Below, in pieces: positions 61,643 to 64,000 of a stretch of DNA of 64,000 bases. Source of the DNA: Bacteroidales bacterium (GTDB lineage: Bacteria > Bacteroidota > Bacteroidia > Bacteroidales > UBA4417). How positions within the stretch are numbered: the stretch's first letter is position 1; the number at the start of each line of letters is the position of its first letter. The stretch lies in the NCBI GenBank assembly GCA_016707705.1, contig JADJHD010000008.1:136029-200028 (forward strand), written 5' to 3'. The notes beneath the pieces were generated by a model. The model was not told the DNA's origin, did no database searches, and saw nothing but the letters and a program-made list of their open reading frames with translations. Position numbers and translations under genes: made by a program.

Positions 61643-62590
61643 ATGCTTTCATCAATTCTCCTTTCCCTCTCATCATTGCTTCTGTTCTATTTGGGTGCAA
61701 AATCCCTGATAGCGGGAAGTACCAATGTTGCACGTACACTCCGTATCAACCCATTGATAACAGGATTGACATTTACTGCAGTCGTTTCCAGCGCACCATT
61801 GTTAACCTTCTCGCTTACTTCAGCTTTGGCTGGTAGTGGAGGAATGGCAATGAGCAGCATTATTGGAAGCAATATTTTCAATGTTTGTGTAATTATTGGG
61901 ATAATTGGCCTTACGACTTCCTCCGGAGTTAAACTAGAGAAAGGTAAAATAGCTATCCCAATAGCAATAGTTTCAACAATCCTATTATTCTTCCTTTTTC
62001 AGGATCGATTGATTTCCAGGCCTGAAGGATTGTTGCTGCTGCTCCTGTGGATTGCAGGTATTTTCTTGCGCATCAGATTTGGACGGAAGGACTCAATCAA
62101 TACTGAGGCTAAGGAAAATCAGGAAATAAAGAATCCTGAAAACCAGGCATGGTATCTTACATTTGCCTGGGTGCTTGCAGGTACTATACTTCTGATTGCC
62201 GGATCAAAAATCCTGATTCTTGGTTTTTCAGAAATAGCCGCTACTTTAAAGATCGGAAGTACCATCCCCGGATTAACTATAATTGCCGCCGCATGCAGTA
62301 TGCCACTGCTTATCACAAGTATGATGGCAGTAAGAAAGATGGAATATGAAATTGCACTGGGAAATTTAATTGGAGCCAATATATTTAATATCCTGGGGGT
62401 AACGGGAATAACTTCATTGATTCACCCTTTAAGTGCACTATCAATCAGCAATTTCGACTTATATTTCCTAATAGGCACAAGCCTGATTTTATTGCAGTTT
62501 TTCAGGCCAAAGTACATCCTGAAAAGAGATGAAGGCATTCTGCTAATACTTCTGTATGCAGTTTACACATATTACCTCTGGCCAAAATAA
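61643..62590 (+). CDS. CaCA-type cation exchanger homologue lacking the canonical glutamates
   Basis: The protein has 315 residues and about ten hydrophobic segments in the Na+/Ca2+ exchanger (CaCA) layout, with two inverted alpha-repeats. Repeat 1 is GLTFTAVVSSAPLLTFS followed by IIGSNIFN (about 41-80). Repeat 2 is GLTIIAAACSMPLLITS followed by NLIGANIFNI. In this family the motif is normally GTSxPE; here both glutamates are Leu (L53 and L222), and the GTS is also altered. Asn of GSNIFN/GANIFN is kept. Ca2+ transport by the usual mechanism is therefore doubtful; another ion or a non-transport role is possible. It is probably co-transcribed with cutC. Confidence 0.82.
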   Translation: MLSSILLSLSSLLLFYLGAKSLIAGSTNVARTLRINPLITGLTFTAVVSSAPLLTFSLTSALAGSGGMAMSSIIGSNIFNVCVIIGIIGLTTSSGVKLEKGKIAIPIAIVSTILLFFLFQDRLISRPEGLLLLLLWIAGIFLRIRFGRKDSINTEAKENQEIKNPENQAWYLTFAWVLAGTILLIAGSKILILGFSEIAATLKIGSTIPGLTIIAAACSMPLLITSMMAVRKMEYEIALGNLIGANIFNILGVTGITSLIHPLSALSISNFDLYFLIGTSLILLQFFRPKYILKRDEGILLILLYAVYTYYLWPK

Positions 62591-62713
62591 TCAGGAGGAT
62601 GGATAAAAACACTTGCTATCATTTTATTTCTGATTAAAATCTGCTTAATCCTTCAGACAATACTTTTTCACTATTAATCTGCCAATTCAAATTGCAATTA
62701 AACGCCATAAATA

Positions 62714-62743
62714 TTGGTATTTATGAGATATTTCATATTTTCG
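62714..62743 (+). promoter_or_regulatory. Bacteroidota-type promoter for the alpha/beta hydrolase gene
   Basis: TTG (62714-62716), 19 nt, then TATTTTCG (62736-62743): -33/-7 match with one mismatch (C for T). It ends 4 nt before the ATG, so the transcript would be nearly leaderless. Confidence 0.45.
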
Positions 62744-62747
62744 GGCT

Positions 62748-63614
62748 ATGATTCTCAAGGAATTCTACATTGTTTCAGCTGAAAAGTTTCAGTTTTTTAC
62801 GCGCTGCTGGGAGCCGGATACTCCGCCAAAAGCAATGGTATTTCTATTTCATGGCTTAGCCGATCATAGCGGAAGATTTGAAAAAGTTGCTGAAAAATTT
62901 ACTGCCGCAGGCTTTCTATTTTTTGCTGCTGACCTGAGAGGAAACGGCAAAACAGAAGGTCCCAGGGGGCATTTTGATTCCTATGATCAGATAATGAGGG
63001 ATACAGATGGATTGCTGGAAGCAGCACATGCCAAATACCCCAATATTCCTGTGATTTTGTATGGCCAAAGCATGGGTGGGAACCTTGCCCTGAATTACAG
63101 TCTGCGCCGGAAGCCTGAGGTCGCTGCTGTGATTGCATCCAGTCCGTGGCTTCGCTTAACAAAGCCCCCAAATGCGATTGTCAGGACCCTTGGAAATGCA
63201 TTAGGAAAAATTGCCCCGGCATTCATTATTCCAAACGGATTAAATGCTGATGACCTGAGCCACTCTAAGGAAATAAGCAAGGCATACAGGGAAGACCCTT
63301 TGGTCCACGGCAAAATATCCTTGAACACGTTTACACTTATCACGGAATCAGGAGAATGGGCTATAAAAAACTCAAGCCAGCACCAGAAGCCATTATTGCT
63401 TATGCATGGAACCTCCGACCCAATAACCTCAATTGATGCAAGCCGGCAATTTGCAAAAGGTGTAAAATGCGAATTCACTTTCAGAAGCTGGGATGGACTG
63501 AAACATGAGTTGCACAATGAACCCCAATCAGAAGAAGTCATCAATTTCATGATAGAATGGCTAAGTCAAAGATTATTCAACCAATCTTCCAGCATTTCAC
63601 CACATGAAACTTAA
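62748..63614 (+). CDS. Alpha/beta hydrolase, monoacylglycerol lipase-like
   Basis: The protein has 288 residues. Catalytic triad candidates are Ser in GQSMGGNLAL (about 104), Asp in MHGTSDPIT (about 224) and His in GLKHELHNE (about 253). The oxyanion-hole motif FHGLADHSGRF is near residue 33. This matches the lysophospholipase/monoacylglycerol lipase branch (PldB-like). It has no signal peptide. Its stop overlaps the start of the next gene by 11 bp. Confidence 0.9.
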   Translation: MILKEFYIVSAEKFQFFTRCWEPDTPPKAMVFLFHGLADHSGRFEKVAEKFTAAGFLFFAADLRGNGKTEGPRGHFDSYDQIMRDTDGLLEAAHAKYPNIPVILYGQSMGGNLALNYSLRRKPEVAAVIASSPWLRLTKPPNAIVRTLGNALGKIAPAFIIPNGLNADDLSHSKEISKAYREDPLVHGKISLNTFTLITESGEWAIKNSSQHQKPLLLMHGTSDPITSIDASRQFAKGVKCEFTFRSWDGLKHELHNEPQSEEVINFMIEWLSQRLFNQSSSISPHET

Positions 63615-64000
63615 ACAATTCAGAATCAACAGGAAGAACAACCTGAACAAGGTAAGGCCTCTCGCTTACTTTGCCCTTATTGTAGGGCTGATTATGATGG
63701 CAGTATGGATATACTGCAGGATCAACAGAATTATCCCTTTCCCGGTAGATGACTCATTTGAAAACAACCTTCATTTTACCGTTGAACTCTGTACCTCAAT
63801 AATGCTGATTATTAGTGGCGCAAGAGTATTATTCAGCAACGGAGAAGGCGAAGGAATGCTGCTCATGTCGATGGGGATGCTATTTTACACCTGTCTCAAC
63901 AGTATAGGATACTTTTCAGGCAAGATGACCAACAGCTTAATATTTATTTACTTTGCCACACTATTGACTGCAATATTTCTTACTGTGATTGCTTTCATGG
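63604..64000 (+). CDS. Membrane protein of unknown function (partial, runs off the window)
   Basis: An open frame starts with ATG 63604, inside the end of the hydrolase gene, and reads through to the window edge (132 codons). It has four hydrophobic segments (for example PLAYFALIVGLIMMAVWIYC and IFIYFATLLTAIFLTVIAF) and a soluble stretch, FPVDDSFENNLHFTVELC. The 11-bp overlap with the hydrolase suggests one operon. I do not recognise the family. Confidence 0.7.
   Translation, partial: MKLKQFRINRKNNLNKVRPLAYFALIVGLIMMAVWIYCRINRIIPFPVDDSFENNLHFTVELCTSIMLIISGARVLFSNGEGEGMLLMSMGMLFYTCLNSIGYFSGKMTNSLIFIYFATLLTAIFLTVIAFM

Overview
The window reads as chromosomal DNA of an anaerobic or facultatively anaerobic Bacteroidota bacterium, most likely a Bacteroidales/Marinilabiliales-type lineage. 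Evidence: an lpxC-fabZ gene fusion; a TonB-dependent receptor paired with a DUF4249 lipoprotein; the PorX response regulator/PglZ protein of the type IX secretion system (T9SS) together with T9SS-type cargo; repeated TAnnTTTG promoter boxes; and anaerobic energy genes (complete rnf operon, hydF). No tRNA, rRNA, CRISPR array, transposase or prophage gene was seen.

Layout. 1-12 kb: housekeeping and envelope genes (epimerase 3' end, FKBP isomerase, PolB-like exonuclease, lipoprotein + mnmD, Nudix, acylphosphatase, DUF4249/TonB receptor, ald-tsaE-porX). 12-19.4 kb: lipid A block (HD hydrolase, lpxD, lpxC-fabZ, lpxA, ABC ATPase, efp, second lpxD-like gene). 19.5-31 kb: surface polysaccharide block (O-antigen ligase, two Wzz-like proteins, flippase, three glycosyltransferases, an acyltransferase) with murB inside it. 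31-41 kb: ftsE, rnfBCDGEA, rseC-like gene, hydF and aspA. 41-50 kb: a secreted BNR-repeat protein, aldo/keto reductase, formiminotransferase-cyclodeaminase, acyl-CoA ligase and a FucP-type sugar symporter. 50-60.7 kb: three large secreted proteins on the minus strand that share modules: a protein with five Cys-rich CBM-like repeats and a T9SS tail, a related multi-module protein with a dockerin-like C-terminus, and a 1337-residue GH57 enzyme with BACON domains and the same dockerin-like C-terminus. Between the last two lies a 0.9-kb gap holding paired LacI-type operator sequences and a 20-bp palindrome. 60.8-64 kb: cutC, a CaCA-type exchanger lacking both canonical glutamates, an alpha/beta hydrolase and a partial membrane protein.

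How it fits together. The lipid A and polysaccharide blocks build the outer leaflet. PorX and the T9SS-tailed proteins point to T9SS export to the surface. Rnf links ferredoxin/NADH redox to an ion gradient, and HydF indicates [FeFe]-hydrogenase use. The 50-60.7 kb cluster is the best candidate for an undescribed system: a probable alpha-glucan binding and cleaving set, possibly under LacI-family control.

Five genes (TonB receptor, second wzz, rnfC, acyl-CoA ligase, cutC) are each interrupted by one single-base indel, four of them in short homopolymers. This looks more like sequence error than decay. Several intergenic gaps carry unusual repeats: a 16-unit, 11-bp tandem array; a strong G-quadruplex-type tract just after murB; and inverted or interspersed short repeats.
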